The notes below the pieces were generated by a model. It was not told the DNA's origin. It ran no database searches and saw only the letters and a program-made list of their open reading frames with translations. Positions 35,338 to 46,170 of a stretch of DNA of 64,000 nt are shown here, one piece after another. The stretch covers positions 2,356,001-2,420,000 of the forward strand of contig NC_009614.1 of NCBI RefSeq assembly GCF_000012825.1, read 5' to 3'. The position numbers and the translations under genes are program-made. The first letter of the stretch is position 1, and every line of letters begins with the position of its first letter. The stretch is from Phocaeicola vulgatus ATCC 8482. GTDB lineage: Bacteria > Bacteroidota > Bacteroidia > Bacteroidales > Bacteroidaceae.

Positions 35338-38271
35338 AGTCAAGAGGTTTCTATCAAACAGAATGTTAGCATCATTTTAAAATCTGATACTAAAGTGCTT
35401 GGAGAAGTGATGGTTGTTGCATATGGCACTGCAAAAAAGGAATCTTTTACAGGATCAGCATCCGTTATTAATAATAAGAAACTGGAATTACGTCCTATAA
35501 GTAATGTTACTAAAGGATTGGAAGGACAGACTACAGGTCTGTTAACAACTTCAGGCTCAGGTCAACCTGGCGAAGCTGCCAAGATCGTGATTCGCGGTTA
35601 CGGTTCCATCAATGCCTCACAAGATCCTTTGTATGTAGTTGACGGAATACCTTTTAGTGGAGATATGAGTTCTATCAATCCTGCCGATATTGAAAGCATG
35701 ACAGTTTTAAAAGATGCTTCAGCCGGAGCCCTTTATGGAGCCCGTGGTGCAAATGGTGTAATTATGATTACTACCAAACAAGGAAAAGAAGGCAAGACTA
35801 AGGTATCTTGGCGTTCTACGGCAGGTTGGTCTTCACGTTCCTTGAAAGCCTATGACATGGTTGACCAAAAAGAATTTGTACAGTTAACGTATGAAGGTTT
35901 ACGCAACGGATATATCTTTGACAATGGATATAACTGGGAAGCTGCCGGTAGACAAGCATCAGCAGATTTAGGTGGCGTTTTAGGTGGAGAACAATATAAT
36001 CCATTTAAAAATTACACATGGGGAACAATTATAGATCCTGCAACAGGTAGAGTGCAGGGTGATGCTACATCCGCATGGAATGAATCTTGGATGGATGCAA
36101 TACAAAGAGACAATGCATTTCGTCATGAACACCAGTTGTCTGTTAATGGAGGTACAGAAAAGACCAAATATATGTTCTCTTTGGGATATTTAAATGAAGA
36201 TGGCATCTTGATTAATACCGGTTTCCAACGTTATAATGCCCGTGCAAACATAAACACTGAAGTGAATAAATGGATGAAGACTGGATTGAATGTGTCACTT
36301 TCCAATTCCACACAAAATTTTAGTGATTACGAAGGTTCATCTAATTCAAATGTATGGTACTCTGCACAATTTATGGCTCCGATTTACCCGGTGTATATAA
36401 AGGGAGAAGATGGTAAAGATGTATTAGATGCTGATGGAAATCGCCAACTGGACTACGGTGACGGTAGTGTACAACGCCCACAGTATAGTGATTTCAATCC
36501 CGTAGGCGGTTTGGTAGATGACAAGGCTGATATAAAAACAGATGTAGCTGGTTTGCGCACATTTTTGGCATTCGGCTCAGATTCGGAAGATGCCGGATGG
36601 GCTAAAGGTATTAAGCTGACTTTGAACTTTGGTCTGGACTACCGGAACAAATCTCAAAAATCATATATGAATATGCACCATGGTAATCAGGCAGCTGCCG
36701 GCGGTTTGTTGATGAAATATAACAGAAGAACCCAATCTTATACTTTTAACCAGTTACTGACATGGGGGCGTTCTTTTAACTTTCATAACATCGATCTTTT
36801 GGTTGGTCATGAATTTTATGCATATAAATATGAATTTCTGTCTGCCGGAAAAACCAATTTAGTAGATGGTATTCTTGAATTGCGTCCGGGTACAAATCTA
36901 TACAATGCGGATTCATATTCGGAAGATTATCGTGTGGAATCCTTCTTTGGGAGATTCAATTATAACTTTAATGAAAAATATTATTTTTCAGCCTCTATCC
37001 GTACGGACGGTTCTTCACGCTTCCAAAAAGATAACCGTTGGGGTACTTTCTGGTCTGTCGGTGCCAACTGGAGAATTTCACAAGAAAAGTTTATGCAGAA
37101 TTTGACTTGGATTTCTAATTTATCAGCTAAAATCAGTTATGGTGAACAAGGTAATGATAATCTGTTAAGATATGATAGTCTTGAAGGAGGATATGTACCA
37201 GATTATTATCCTTGGCAAGGACTCTATCCATTGGAATATCCGAATGCGAATCAAGTAGGAGGCCTGATCGGTGCTTTGGAAAACAAAAAACTTTCATGGG
37301 AAAAAAGCGGTAATTTAAATGTCGGTATTGAGGCAAGTATGTTTGACGGACGCTTGAATGTCAGTGCTGAATATTATAACCGCAAAACAACGGATATGTT
37401 GCTGGGATACCCCAAGGCTACTTCTAGTGGATTCTCTGAATACAACGCGAATATCGGTTCTATGCGTAATACCGGGTTTGAATTTAGCTTAGGTGGTTCC
37501 CTTATCAAAACCACTGATTTTATATGGAACTTAACTTGGATGGGCTCTACTGTAACCAATAAAGTGCTGAAACTGACTGGGGAATCTCCTGAAATTATCA
37601 AGGGAGTTTTCAGTATTAAAGAGGGAATGCCTATTAATACATATTATATGGCTAAATCTGCCGGTGTGGATCCTGCAACAGGAGCGCAGCTCTATTGGGT
37701 ATATGATAAGGATGATAATGGCAACATCACTAACGAATATATCAGCAGTGACTATCAAAAAGCTGCGAACAGCAAATATTATTCCGGCAGCCGTATACCT
37801 GATTTATATGGTAGTATCAATACCGATTTCTCTTACAAGAATTTCGATTTGTCAATATTGGGTACATATTCTATAGGAGGTAAAGTTTATGATTCATTAT
37901 ACGCTGGTTCTATGGAGGTTATGTATGCAGGCAATACATGGAACAAACATGCTTTGAGACGTTGGCAACAACCTGGTGACATCACAGATGTACCTCGTAT
38001 TCAAATTGGAGGTTCCTACACAACTTCAGACCGTTTTTTAGTTGATGCTTCATACTTTGCTATCAAAAATATCACTTTGGGCTACACTATTCCCAAACAA
38101 TGGCTAAAGAAGGCCGGGCTAGAGTCTGTCCGCATATTCGGATCGGTAGATAATCTCGCTTTATTTTCTCATTTGGACGGTATGGACCCACAGTATAACT
38201 TCAAGGGCGAAACAGACTATTCTTATGCTCCCAACAAGACTTATTCAGTAGGTTTTGAAATTAATTTCTAA
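35296..38271 (+). CDS. Silent SusC-like receptor lacking its N-terminus (cassette 2)
   Basis: The frame from the core codes 991 residues: the end of the carboxypeptidase-like domain (SIILKSDTKVLGEVMVVAYG), the plug (YVVDGIPFSGDM; VLKDASAGALYGARGANGV) and a full barrel ending SVGFEINF. There is no signal peptide, ATG, RBS or complete promoter. Automatic callers would start at the TTG at 35311, which is not a believable start. Joined to the constant 67 residues at the core it gives a normal 1058-residue receptor with no frame break. It is followed after 24 bp by susD and then a third lipoprotein gene. Confidence 0.88.
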   Translation, partial: SSAKTLVVSFIGMASQEVSIKQNVSIILKSDTKVLGEVMVVAYGTAKKESFTGSASVINNKKLELRPISNVTKGLEGQTTGLLTTSGSGQPGEAAKIVIRGYGSINASQDPLYVVDGIPFSGDMSSINPADIESMTVLKDASAGALYGARGANGVIMITTKQGKEGKTKVSWRSTAGWSSRSLKAYDMVDQKEFVQLTYEGLRNGYIFDNGYNWEAAGRQASADLGGVLGGEQYNPFKNYTWGTIIDPATGRVQGDATSAWNESWMDAIQRDNAFRHEHQLSVNGGTEKTKYMFSLGYLNEDGILINTGFQRYNARANINTEVNKWMKTGLNVSLSNSTQNFSDYEGSSNSNVWYSAQFMAPIYPVYIKGEDGKDVLDADGNRQLDYGDGSVQRPQYSDFNPVGGLVDDKADIKTDVAGLRTFLAFGSDSEDAGWAKGIKLTLNFGLDYRNKSQKSYMNMHHGNQAAAGGLLMKYNRRTQSYTFNQLLTWGRSFNFHNIDLLVGHEFYAYKYEFLSAGKTNLVDGILELRPGTNLYNADSYSEDYRVESFFGRFNYNFNEKYYFSASIRTDGSSRFQKDNRWGTFWSVGANWRISQEKFMQNLTWISNLSAKISYGEQGNDNLLRYDSLEGGYVPDYYPWQGLYPLEYPNANQVGGLIGALENKKLSWEKSGNLNVGIEASMFDGRLNVSAEYYNRKTTDMLLGYPKATSSGFSEYNANIGSMRNTGFEFSLGGSLIKTTDFIWNLTWMGSTVTNKVLKLTGESPEIIKGVFSIKEGMPINTYYMAKSAGVDPATGAQLYWVYDKDDNGNITNEYISSDYQKAANSKYYSGSRIPDLYGSINTDFSYKNFDLSILGTYSIGGKVYDSLYAGSMEVMYAGNTWNKHALRRWQQPGDITDVPRIQIGGSYTTSDRFLVDASYFAIKNITLGYTIPKQWLKKAGLESVRIFGSVDNLALFSHLDGMDPQYNFKGETDYSYAPNKTYSVGFEINF

Positions 38272-38295
38272 CAATTTAAAAGAATACAGGAAAGT

Positions 38296-39837
38296 ATGAA
38301 AAAAATATTTAAATACATATTTGCCGGGATGGCTGCAATGTCTGTGGTAGCTTGCAGTGAGGATGCTTTGGAAACCAGTCCTTCATCTTCTGTTTCTGGC
38401 AACGAATTATTAGGAACAGCAACTAATGCATTAGTATCATTGAATGGTGTATATCGAGCAATGTATACAGCAGGGGTTTCAAACAGCTCTAACACTCATC
38501 AATGCTTCGGTATCACAGCTTATAATCTGGTGGCAGATGTTATGGGTGAAGATTGCATTATGAACGGACAAGGTAGCGGCTGGTTTTGGTATGATTGCGT
38601 TTACAATGTAAAATCAAGATATACCTCTACCGGATGGCGTTCTTATGATATGTGGAATGGCTATTACACTTGGATTTCTAATGTCAATTACATTTTGGCA
38701 GAAGAGGAAACCATGTCTGGAAGTGAAACCGAAAAGAATTATGTGCTTGGACAAGCCTACGCTGTACGTGCTTACAGTTATTTTATGCTGGCGCAAATGT
38801 TTTCTCGCACTTATAAAGGACATGAAAGCGAACCTTGTGTACCACTCTATACAGAACCGACTGATATTGCAACAGAAGGTAAAGGGCGCGCAACGATTGA
38901 AGAAGTATATCAACAAATCACTTCGGATCTTGACAAAGCAATTACCATGCTAGGCAACTCAGGTAAAAGAAAACATATCAGCCATATCAATGAGGCTGTT
39001 GCCTCAGGTATAAAGGCTCGTGTCGCTTTAGTGATGGAAGACTGGCAGACCGCTTTGGATGCCGCGAATGCCGCAATAAGCAAAAGCGGGTGTAGTGTCG
39101 GCACTGGAACTGCGGTAACCGGTGGAATGAATGATGCTACTGCCAATAATGTGATGTGGGCGGCCGAAATCATAGCCGACCAGTCCGGAATGTATGCAGG
39201 TTTCTTTACACACATGGATGCGGATCAAGGGAAATATGGAGCTAGTGCTCGAAAACAGATAAACAAACTGCTTTATGCAAAGCTAGGCACAAATGATGTC
39301 CGCAAAAAATGGTGGAATCCACAAGACGAGAATAATGAAAAGAATGGTTACCAACAAGAAAAATTCAAGTTTAAAGATTATGCGAAATGGACAGGTGACT
39401 ATATTTTTATGCGTATTGAGGAAATGTTCTTAACCGCAGCAGAAGCATCTTGTCGTTTAAATGATGACAAAGGCGCACGACTGATGTTGAACAGTTTAAT
39501 GCAAAAACGTGATGAGGATTACACTTGCAAAAAAACAGGAACGGCATTAGGTAAGCTCACCTCGGATGAAACCGGTTCTTTACTTGAAGAAATTATAATT
39601 CAACGCCGTATTGAACTTTGGGGAGAATTTGGACGTATCTATGATATACGTCGTCTGAAACAAGGGTTCAGACGTACTGCAGACATGGGCTGGCCATCCA
39701 GTGCTTTAATTGCTGGTACAGATACGGAAGATCCTGAGTCGTATGCATGGGTATTAACTATTCCTCAAACGGAATTTGATGGTAATCCGAACATGGATCC
39801 TAGCAAAGATCAGAATCCGATAGGTGATCATAAATAG
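38296..39837 (+). CDS. SusD-like lipoprotein (cassette 2)
   Basis: The 513-residue RagB/SusD protein has a lipobox at C20 (SVVAC) followed by acidic SEDA, which fits surface export. TPR helices (YVLGQAYAVRAYSYFMLAQM) and the C-terminal RRIELWGEFGRIYDIRRLK signature region are present. It is the partner of the cassette 2 SusC and presumably silent until that gene is connected to the promoter. Confidence 0.9.
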   Translation: MKKIFKYIFAGMAAMSVVACSEDALETSPSSSVSGNELLGTATNALVSLNGVYRAMYTAGVSNSSNTHQCFGITAYNLVADVMGEDCIMNGQGSGWFWYDCVYNVKSRYTSTGWRSYDMWNGYYTWISNVNYILAEEETMSGSETEKNYVLGQAYAVRAYSYFMLAQMFSRTYKGHESEPCVPLYTEPTDIATEGKGRATIEEVYQQITSDLDKAITMLGNSGKRKHISHINEAVASGIKARVALVMEDWQTALDAANAAISKSGCSVGTGTAVTGGMNDATANNVMWAAEIIADQSGMYAGFFTHMDADQGKYGASARKQINKLLYAKLGTNDVRKKWWNPQDENNEKNGYQQEKFKFKDYAKWTGDYIFMRIEEMFLTAAEASCRLNDDKGARLMLNSLMQKRDEDYTCKKTGTALGKLTSDETGSLLEEIIIQRRIELWGEFGRIYDIRRLKQGFRRTADMGWPSSALIAGTDTEDPESYAWVLTIPQTEFDGNPNMDPSKDQNPIGDHK

Positions 39838-39861
39838 TATTAATCTGTAAGCAAGTAAATT

Positions 39862-40650
39862 ATGAAAGTAAATAAATATATAATCGGCATGTTTGTTGCC
39901 ACTGCAACTCTTTTTGTATCGTGCAACACCGACAATGAAGGAGATATATACAATGGCACAACAATGGGGGTGACATTCGCCACAGGTACACAATCGGTTT
40001 CCTTTCCTTCCACAGGATATGAGGGTTTTGATGTGGAAGTCTTACGCGCGAAATCTTCGGAAGCTACTACAATTAATTTATCAGCAACATTAGTTGTCGG
40101 TGATAAAGAGCAGGAACTCCCTGCCTCCATTACCGTACCTTCCTCGGTTTCATTCGCAGCAGGGGAATTTAAGACCAATATTCATGTTACAGTTGGAGAT
40201 ATAACTCCTGGACAGAATTATAAAGTCAAGATATCTTTGCCGGAGGAAATGGTTACGATAGACCAGACTTCGGATAAAGTCATAACTGTTTATAGGGATT
40301 ATACTTTTTCTTCATTAGGAACTGGAACATTTAAATCTGCGGCTATGGCAGAGGAAGGGGAAGATTTTACAACTTGGGAAGTAGAAGTTCAAAAAGCAGA
40401 CCAGATATCATGGTATAAAGCTATGAACTTATATGAAAAAGGATATAACATTGTCTTCAAAGTTAATGAAGCCAATGAGGTCACTGTAGAATCTCAGCCG
40501 GCATGGAAGCACGCATCCTATGGAGAAGTTTTTGTTTCAGGCAAAGGTGCTTTGGAAGACGGAGTTATTACTGTGAAGCTGTCGCATGATGTACCCAATG
40601 TTGGTGGTTTTGGTGAATTTAAAGAAATACTTTACCTACCTGCTAAATAA
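39862..40650 (+). CDS. Third lipoprotein of cassette 2, possible surface glycan-binding protein
   Basis: The 262-residue protein has a lipobox at C21 (LFVSC) followed by acidic NTDNEGD. The remainder looks like beta-sandwich repeats (ATTINLSATLVVGDKEQELPASI; GEFKTNIHVTVGD) and a distinct C-terminal part. I do not recognise a named family. Its place directly after susD is where PULs usually encode SusE/F-like surface glycan-binding proteins. No other cassette here has one. It is 24 bp after susD and followed by a hairpin at 40709-40745. Confidence 0.75.
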   Translation: MKVNKYIIGMFVATATLFVSCNTDNEGDIYNGTTMGVTFATGTQSVSFPSTGYEGFDVEVLRAKSSEATTINLSATLVVGDKEQELPASITVPSSVSFAAGEFKTNIHVTVGDITPGQNYKVKISLPEEMVTIDQTSDKVITVYRDYTFSSLGTGTFKSAAMAEEGEDFTTWEVEVQKADQISWYKAMNLYEKGYNIVFKVNEANEVTVESQPAWKHASYGEVFVSGKGALEDGVITVKLSHDVPNVGGFGEFKEILYLPAK

Positions 40651-40708
40651 TTTAGATTTAAGATATGAGGAAAAGATGAAGCTTTCTCCTTAATTATCCA
40701 ATAGATTA

Positions 40709-40745
40709 TTACCCAAGTATACAAAAATAATGTATACTTGGGTAA
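40709..40745 (+). terminator. Hairpin ending cassette 2
   Basis: TTACCCAAGTATAC (40709-40722) is perfectly complementary to 40732-40745. There is no long T run, so efficiency is uncertain. Confidence 0.6.
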
Positions 40746-41536
40746 ATCTATATAGTAAATCGGTCTTTGGAAATTATCGATAAACATCTGTTAACTCAAA
40801 TTCGATTACTATATAAATGTGCCTGTAAAGACATATATGTTAAATATTTAGTTACATATTTGGAAGGAACACAACAAACCACCATCAATCCTTATGAACT
40901 GATTGTAATTCCTGACGGGAAGTCAAATTCTGATTACACACGGAATCTTTCATCAGTTTTTTAATGTTCTTCCCAGCCAAAACTCAAAAAAACGATCATA
41001 GACCGGATATAGCATATTATGCCGTCAAACAGTTGATATATTTCAGATATAACATTTTTATTAATGTACTTCCCGCTTTTCTGGAAATGGTGTGTAACAA
41101 ATTTTGTATATTCTTTCAGTCTGATAGATTGTTGATCCAAAATCATAGTACTTTGATAAAAAGCCGGAAGACTTATAAAAATTTCTCCCGTCATATGACA
41201 TTGTGAACCTAAATATATAAAATGGGCATTGTACAATGTTATATATCGATGCTCAAAATGGCTTTAACGTTCTTTCTCGAATCGGATCTTGAGCAATAAC
41301 TTGAAATTAGTCAATCGCCACTAGGCAGATTTTGTCTGCTTTTCCTAGATAGCTAAGTATTTCGTCCAAAGTAACAGACGTTTTTTGCTCTCTCCCATTT
41401 CTAAATTCCAATTTGGATCTCCTCTTTCATTATTTCATGCATTTTTTTAAGAAAAAGATTATAATCTTATTACAATACAATTATCATAATGAGATTTATC
41501 GCAATTAGACTTTTTTATCGTATAAAGTAATTCTGA

Positions 41537-41556
41537 GGTAGAACAAAAGTAGAAAA
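41537..41556 (+). promoter_or_regulatory. Arm-like paired GTAGAA motif upstream of core 3
   Basis: GGTAGAACAAAAGTAGAAAA: two GTAGAA hexamers, 11-bp period, 100 bp before core 3. Confidence 0.5.
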
Positions 41557-41655
41557 AAGGTTATCATAACTTTGTTTAAAGTAATTCCCGCAGAGTTAAT
41601 AAATAGAATCGACAAATTTTAATCTTTTGATTATAAACACTTTATATATTTTGTT

Positions 41656-41697
41656 AGTTCCGCAAAGACTTTGGTGGTTTCCTTTATCGGAATGGCT
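41656..41697 (+). promoter_or_regulatory. Recombination core 3
   Basis: 41 of 42 bases match core 1; the exception is G for A at 41676 (core position 21), just outside the CAAAGACTTTG palindrome. Confidence 0.88.
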
Positions 41698-44601
41698 ACA
41701 CAAGAAGTGAATATTAAAGCGAATTTGAATATTGTATTAAAGTCTGATACAGAACAGCTTGAGGAAGTAATGGTTGTGGCGTACGGTACTGCCAAAAAGT
41801 CTTCGTTTACGGGATCTGCTGCTGTTGTTAAAAATGACAAAATAGAAAAAATGCAAACGTCTGATGTGACCAAAGCATTAGCGGGTGCAGTGTCGGGAGT
41901 CCAAATTACCACAGCTTCAGGTGCCCCTGGTTCTGGTACAAGTATTCGTGTACGTGGCCTTGGTTCTATTAACGCTTCCAGTGAACCTCTTATTGTTGTG
42001 GACGGTTCTCCTTTTGATGGAGATTTGAGTATGATTAATAGTCAAGATGTTGAATCTATGACTGTATTAAAAGATGCTGCTGCCAATGCATTATATGGTG
42101 CACGTGGTGCTAATGGTGTTGTCTTGATTACTACTAAAAGAGGTAAAATAGGTAAAGCTACTATAACCGTTGATGCTAAATGGGGATCTAATAGTCGTGG
42201 TGTACCTGAGTATGATGTAATGAGAGATCCTGCTACTTATTATACTACATATTGGCGAGAGTTGAAAGGAATGTATGAGGCTAATGGCGAGGCTAATCCC
42301 GGACAATTAGCTTCGAACGCTTTGATTACCGACAGTGGTAGTGGCTTGAGTTACAATGTTACGACTGTAGGTAATAACGAAGTGGTATTACCGGATGGAA
42401 CATTTAATCCTAATGCTAGAATTAAATATGCGGATAATTGGGAAAAGGAAATGTTTCACAGCGGTTTACGACAAGAATATAACGTAAACATGAACGGGGC
42501 TAATGAAAAGACTAGTTATTATTTGTCATTTGGTTATTTGGATGATGAAGGTTATATTGTAAAATCCGGTTTTACACGTTACTCTGCCCGTTTGCGTTTG
42601 GAACACCAGTTTAACAAGAATATTAAGATGGGTGGTAATTTTGCTTATGTCAATACTTCTACTGTAGCCACTTCAGCTACAGAAGAACAAGACCAAACTG
42701 CTGGCACCAATATGTTCTACGTATCACGTACCATGGCTCCCATTTATCCTATCTACAAACGTGATGAAAATGGTAATTTTATGTATGATAGTCATGGTCG
42801 CATAGTGTATGATTATGGAGATACTCCGGGTATGCAGCGTCCTGTATCAGGAAATTCAAACGCATTAGGTAGTCAGAGTTTGGATGATCGTAAAAATGGA
42901 AAAGATTATTTCAGCGGAAACATGTTTGCCGAAATTTCCTTTTTGAAAGATTTTAAATTTACTTTCCGTGCCGGAATAGAAAACGATAATACTCGTCAAA
43001 TGGTATTTCAAAATGGTGAATACGGACAGTTTACTGCACAAAACGGTATTGCAACTCATTATAGCACTCGCAATATGACTATTAATTTGCAGGAATTGCT
43101 TACATGGGAACGTACTTTTGGAGAGCATTCGGTAAATGTACTGCTTGGACATGAAACTTATCAGAATAAGTATGATTATTTATACGGATCAAAAAATAAC
43201 TTTGCTTTGTGGGGGTCAACTTCATTGAATCATGCAGTGAGTAATCCGCAAGCTGGTTCTTATGTGACAGAATATACTACTGAAGGTTTCTTGGGACGTG
43301 TGGAATATAATTATAAGGATAGATATTACTTCTCGGGAAGTTATCGTCGTGATGCTTCTTCAGTATTTCATCCAGATTATCGTTGGGGGAATTTTTGGTC
43401 TGTAGGTGCTAGTTGGAGACTGAAAGAGGAAAATTTTTTGAAGGACGTTGAATGGTTAGATAACTTAAAGTTTAAAGTTAGCTATGGTTCGCAAGGTAAT
43501 GACTACTTGTTGTTGAATGGGGTGCGTAACCGTTATGCTTATATGGATCAATTCAGTGTGAGCAACAATAACGGACAACCCGCAATTACTCAAACATATA
43601 AGGGTAATGATAAATTAAAGTGGGAAACTAACTATAATTTTAATACAGGTATTGAATTTAGCGTATTAAACGGACGTTTGAGTGGAGGCTTTGAATTTTT
43701 CTCCCGCTATGCAAAAGATTTGTTGTTTAACCGTCCTTTAGCAGCTAGTACCGGTTCTAATTCTTATCCGGATAATATTGGTGATATGCGCAATACCGGA
43801 TTTGAAGTAGAATTAAGTGGGGACATTATTCGCACAAGTAAGATTAATTGGAATATTTCTGTTAATGCAACTACCTATAAAAACAAAATTTTGACTTTAC
43901 CGGAAGAAAAAAGAGAGTCCGGTATTTGGAATGGTATTTTCAAAATGGTTGAAGGAGGTTCGTACTACGACTATTATATAAAAGAATGGGCTGGTGTAGA
44001 TCCGGAAGACGGAAAGGCTATGTGGTATAAAGATGTTACTGATAAGAATGGAAATACGACTAAAGAAACAACTAAGACATATAGCGAGGCGACGGATTAT
44101 AAAGCAGGTTGTGCCTTGCCTGATTTGTATGGTGGTATTAGTACTTCATTAAATGCTTATGGATTCGATTTTAGTATTGCACTTACTTATCAATTAGGAG
44201 GACAAGGCTATGATTATACCTATGCAACTTTGATGAATAGCGCTCAGGGTGCAGGAACAAATTATCATAATGATATTTTAAATGCTTGGACACCGGAAAA
44301 TAAATATACTGATGTGCCAAAATTAAATGCAAAAGAAAGTAATAACAATTCTACTTCTACCCGTTTCTTGACTTCAACTTCGTATTTAAGTTTGCAAAAT
44401 ATTTCTGTAGGTTATACATTGCCGAAGAATTGGATTGCAAAATTGGGTTGCGAGAGCTTAAGAGTATATTTTGTGGCAGACAATGTAGCACTACTTTCTG
44501 CTCGTAAAGGTTATGACCCTCGTACAAATTGGAATGGCGAATCAAATTATAATTATTCGGCATTGCGTAGTATTTCTGGTGGTATAACAATGAAATTTTA
44601 A
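41656..44601 (+). CDS. Silent SusC-like receptor lacking its N-terminus (cassette 3)
   Basis: The frame from the core codes 981 residues and ends GGITMKF; a fusion would give 1048. Plug motifs are present (LIVVDGSPFDGDLSM; VLKDAAANALYGARGANGV). The first 35 residues after the core are nearly those of cassette 6 (NLNIVLKSDTEQLEEVMVV), and the two barrels share their general layout, so they look like paralogues by duplication. No start codon, signal peptide or complete promoter is present. Its susD follows directly. Confidence 0.87.
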   Translation, partial: SSAKTLVVSFIGMATQEVNIKANLNIVLKSDTEQLEEVMVVAYGTAKKSSFTGSAAVVKNDKIEKMQTSDVTKALAGAVSGVQITTASGAPGSGTSIRVRGLGSINASSEPLIVVDGSPFDGDLSMINSQDVESMTVLKDAAANALYGARGANGVVLITTKRGKIGKATITVDAKWGSNSRGVPEYDVMRDPATYYTTYWRELKGMYEANGEANPGQLASNALITDSGSGLSYNVTTVGNNEVVLPDGTFNPNARIKYADNWEKEMFHSGLRQEYNVNMNGANEKTSYYLSFGYLDDEGYIVKSGFTRYSARLRLEHQFNKNIKMGGNFAYVNTSTVATSATEEQDQTAGTNMFYVSRTMAPIYPIYKRDENGNFMYDSHGRIVYDYGDTPGMQRPVSGNSNALGSQSLDDRKNGKDYFSGNMFAEISFLKDFKFTFRAGIENDNTRQMVFQNGEYGQFTAQNGIATHYSTRNMTINLQELLTWERTFGEHSVNVLLGHETYQNKYDYLYGSKNNFALWGSTSLNHAVSNPQAGSYVTEYTTEGFLGRVEYNYKDRYYFSGSYRRDASSVFHPDYRWGNFWSVGASWRLKEENFLKDVEWLDNLKFKVSYGSQGNDYLLLNGVRNRYAYMDQFSVSNNNGQPAITQTYKGNDKLKWETNYNFNTGIEFSVLNGRLSGGFEFFSRYAKDLLFNRPLAASTGSNSYPDNIGDMRNTGFEVELSGDIIRTSKINWNISVNATTYKNKILTLPEEKRESGIWNGIFKMVEGGSYYDYYIKEWAGVDPEDGKAMWYKDVTDKNGNTTKETTKTYSEATDYKAGCALPDLYGGISTSLNAYGFDFSIALTYQLGGQGYDYTYATLMNSAQGAGTNYHNDILNAWTPENKYTDVPKLNAKESNNNSTSTRFLTSTSYLSLQNISVGYTLPKNWIAKLGCESLRVYFVADNVALLSARKGYDPRTNWNGESNYNYSALRSISGGITMKF

Positions 44602-44619
44602 TTGATAAAACAAGAAAGC

Positions 44620-46143
44620 ATGAAAAAAATTTTAAAATATACGGCTTTTGCAGCCATGGTAGGATTGTTTAGCAGTTGTTCTGATAGTTTTTTTGAGGCT
44701 GAATCTGGTGATATCATTACTAGTGATCAGATGGATGAAGTTGATCCGGTGGCAGGTTTGAACGGTATGTATGCCTATTTGTATAAATTTGATACAATGG
44801 GATATGGTGATGAAGCTCAACATTACGATTATGGTTATCATCATATTTTGTTATGTTCGGATTTGTGGGGGCAGGACATGATTCAGTATAGTTCTAAATA
44901 TGGATGGTATTATACTGATTATCAATTTAATCAGAATTCTAGAGCATACCAATATATTTCTACGTTCTATTTTTGGAACTATTTGTATAAATTAATAAAA
45001 TCGGCTAATGACGTATTGAAAACAACTACAGATGATTCTAAAAAAGAAGATCGTGGACAGGCTTTAGGTATGCGTGCTTTTGCTTATTTGACTTTGGTAC
45101 AGATGTATCAGCATACTTATGCAGGTCATGAAAATGCTCCTGCGGTACCTATTGTCCTAGAAACTACCGAGCCAGATGTATTGAGCAATAATCCTCGTGC
45201 AAGTGTAAAGGAGGTTTATGATTTGATTGAAAAAGATTTAGTGCAGGCACACAGTGATTTATCTTCATACCAACGTTTGAACAGCACTTATATCGACCAA
45301 ACTGTGATTTCTGGTTTATTGGCACGTATGTATCTGTTAAAAGAAGATTGGACTAATGCTGCCAAATATGCTAAAGAGGCTCGTGCTTCTTATGGAGCAC
45401 CTGCCGATAAGGCTGAATTGATAGATGAGGGTTATATCGATATGAACAAACATCATACTTGGATGTTTACCTCACATATTACAACGGATGCGGAGATTGT
45501 TCAGACAGGTATTGTTAACTTTATCTCCCACATCAGTTCTACCGCTTATGGTTATGTCACGGCTGGAGGAATGTTCAAGAATATTAGTTCTGAATTATAC
45601 AGTAAAATAGCTGACAATGATATTCGTAAAGGATGGTTTGCGGATAAGGACTTTACTTATGAAGGAGGGCCGATGGGAAGTGTAGCTTTACCTAAATATG
45701 CTAATTTGAAGTATATGTGGTATGATTTGGAAGGTAATAATTGCAACGATCTGTGTTATATGCGTGCTGAAGAGATGTGGTTGATTGAAGCAGAAGCTTT
45801 GGCTATGGGAGGTAATATTGCCGGTGGTAAATCATTATTAGAAGAATTTGTGAAAACCCGTCAACCGGATTATGTATGTGATGCAACAGATGCAAAAGGA
45901 ATACAAGATGCCTGTTGGTTACAGCGTCGTATCGAATTTTGGGGTGAAGGCATTGCATGGTTCGATTTGAAACGCTTAAAGAAGCCTATTATTCGTAAAT
46001 ATGAAGGAACCAATCACAATTTGGATGCACAATACGATTTTCCGGCTGAAGATGATATCTTTAGAATTTTGATTCCAAGAAAAGAAATTCAAGATAATAA
46101 TGGTATTGGCGAAGAGGATAATAATCCAATGCCTAATATTTAA
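44620..46143 (+). CDS. SusD-like lipoprotein (cassette 3)
   Basis: The 507-residue RagB/SusD protein has a lipobox at C20 (LFSSC) with SDSF after it. A longer frame begins right after the susC stop, but the ATG at 44620 starts the signal peptide. The internal signature QALGMRAFAYLTLVQMYQ and the C-terminal RRIEFWGEGIAWFDLKRLK are typical. The IS1182-family element begins 28 bp after the stop codon and may have displaced or supplied the terminator. Confidence 0.9.
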   Translation: MKKILKYTAFAAMVGLFSSCSDSFFEAESGDIITSDQMDEVDPVAGLNGMYAYLYKFDTMGYGDEAQHYDYGYHHILLCSDLWGQDMIQYSSKYGWYYTDYQFNQNSRAYQYISTFYFWNYLYKLIKSANDVLKTTTDDSKKEDRGQALGMRAFAYLTLVQMYQHTYAGHENAPAVPIVLETTEPDVLSNNPRASVKEVYDLIEKDLVQAHSDLSSYQRLNSTYIDQTVISGLLARMYLLKEDWTNAAKYAKEARASYGAPADKAELIDEGYIDMNKHHTWMFTSHITTDAEIVQTGIVNFISHISSTAYGYVTAGGMFKNISSELYSKIADNDIRKGWFADKDFTYEGGPMGSVALPKYANLKYMWYDLEGNNCNDLCYMRAEEMWLIEAEALAMGGNIAGGKSLLEEFVKTRQPDYVCDATDAKGIQDACWLQRRIEFWGEGIAWFDLKRLKKPIIRKYEGTNHNLDAQYDFPAEDDIFRILIPRKEIQDNNGIGEEDNNPMPNI

Positions 46144-46170
46144 TAATTCTCATATTAACTTTTCTATAAA

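Larger units (their letters stand above)
40651..41655. other. 1-kb intergenic region between cassettes 2 and 3
   Basis: It contains the cassette 2 terminator hairpin, the arm-like motif of core 3 (41537-41556) and no convincing gene. A 65-codon plus-strand frame (40767-40964) and an uninitiated minus-strand frame of about 40 codons (around 41315-41425, ending LSYLGKADKICLVAID) may be remnants; neither has a clear start and RBS. Confidence 0.5.

Noticed and set aside
35311..38271. Full-length susC gene starting at MVVSFIGM
   Set aside because: The first codon is TTG inside the recombination core, without RBS or signal peptide; the same holds for the equivalent starts in cassettes 3-5.
40767..40964. 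Small 65-residue gene
   Set aside because: No ATG start at the 5' end of the frame, no RBS, and no recognisable protein features; kept only as a possible remnant.
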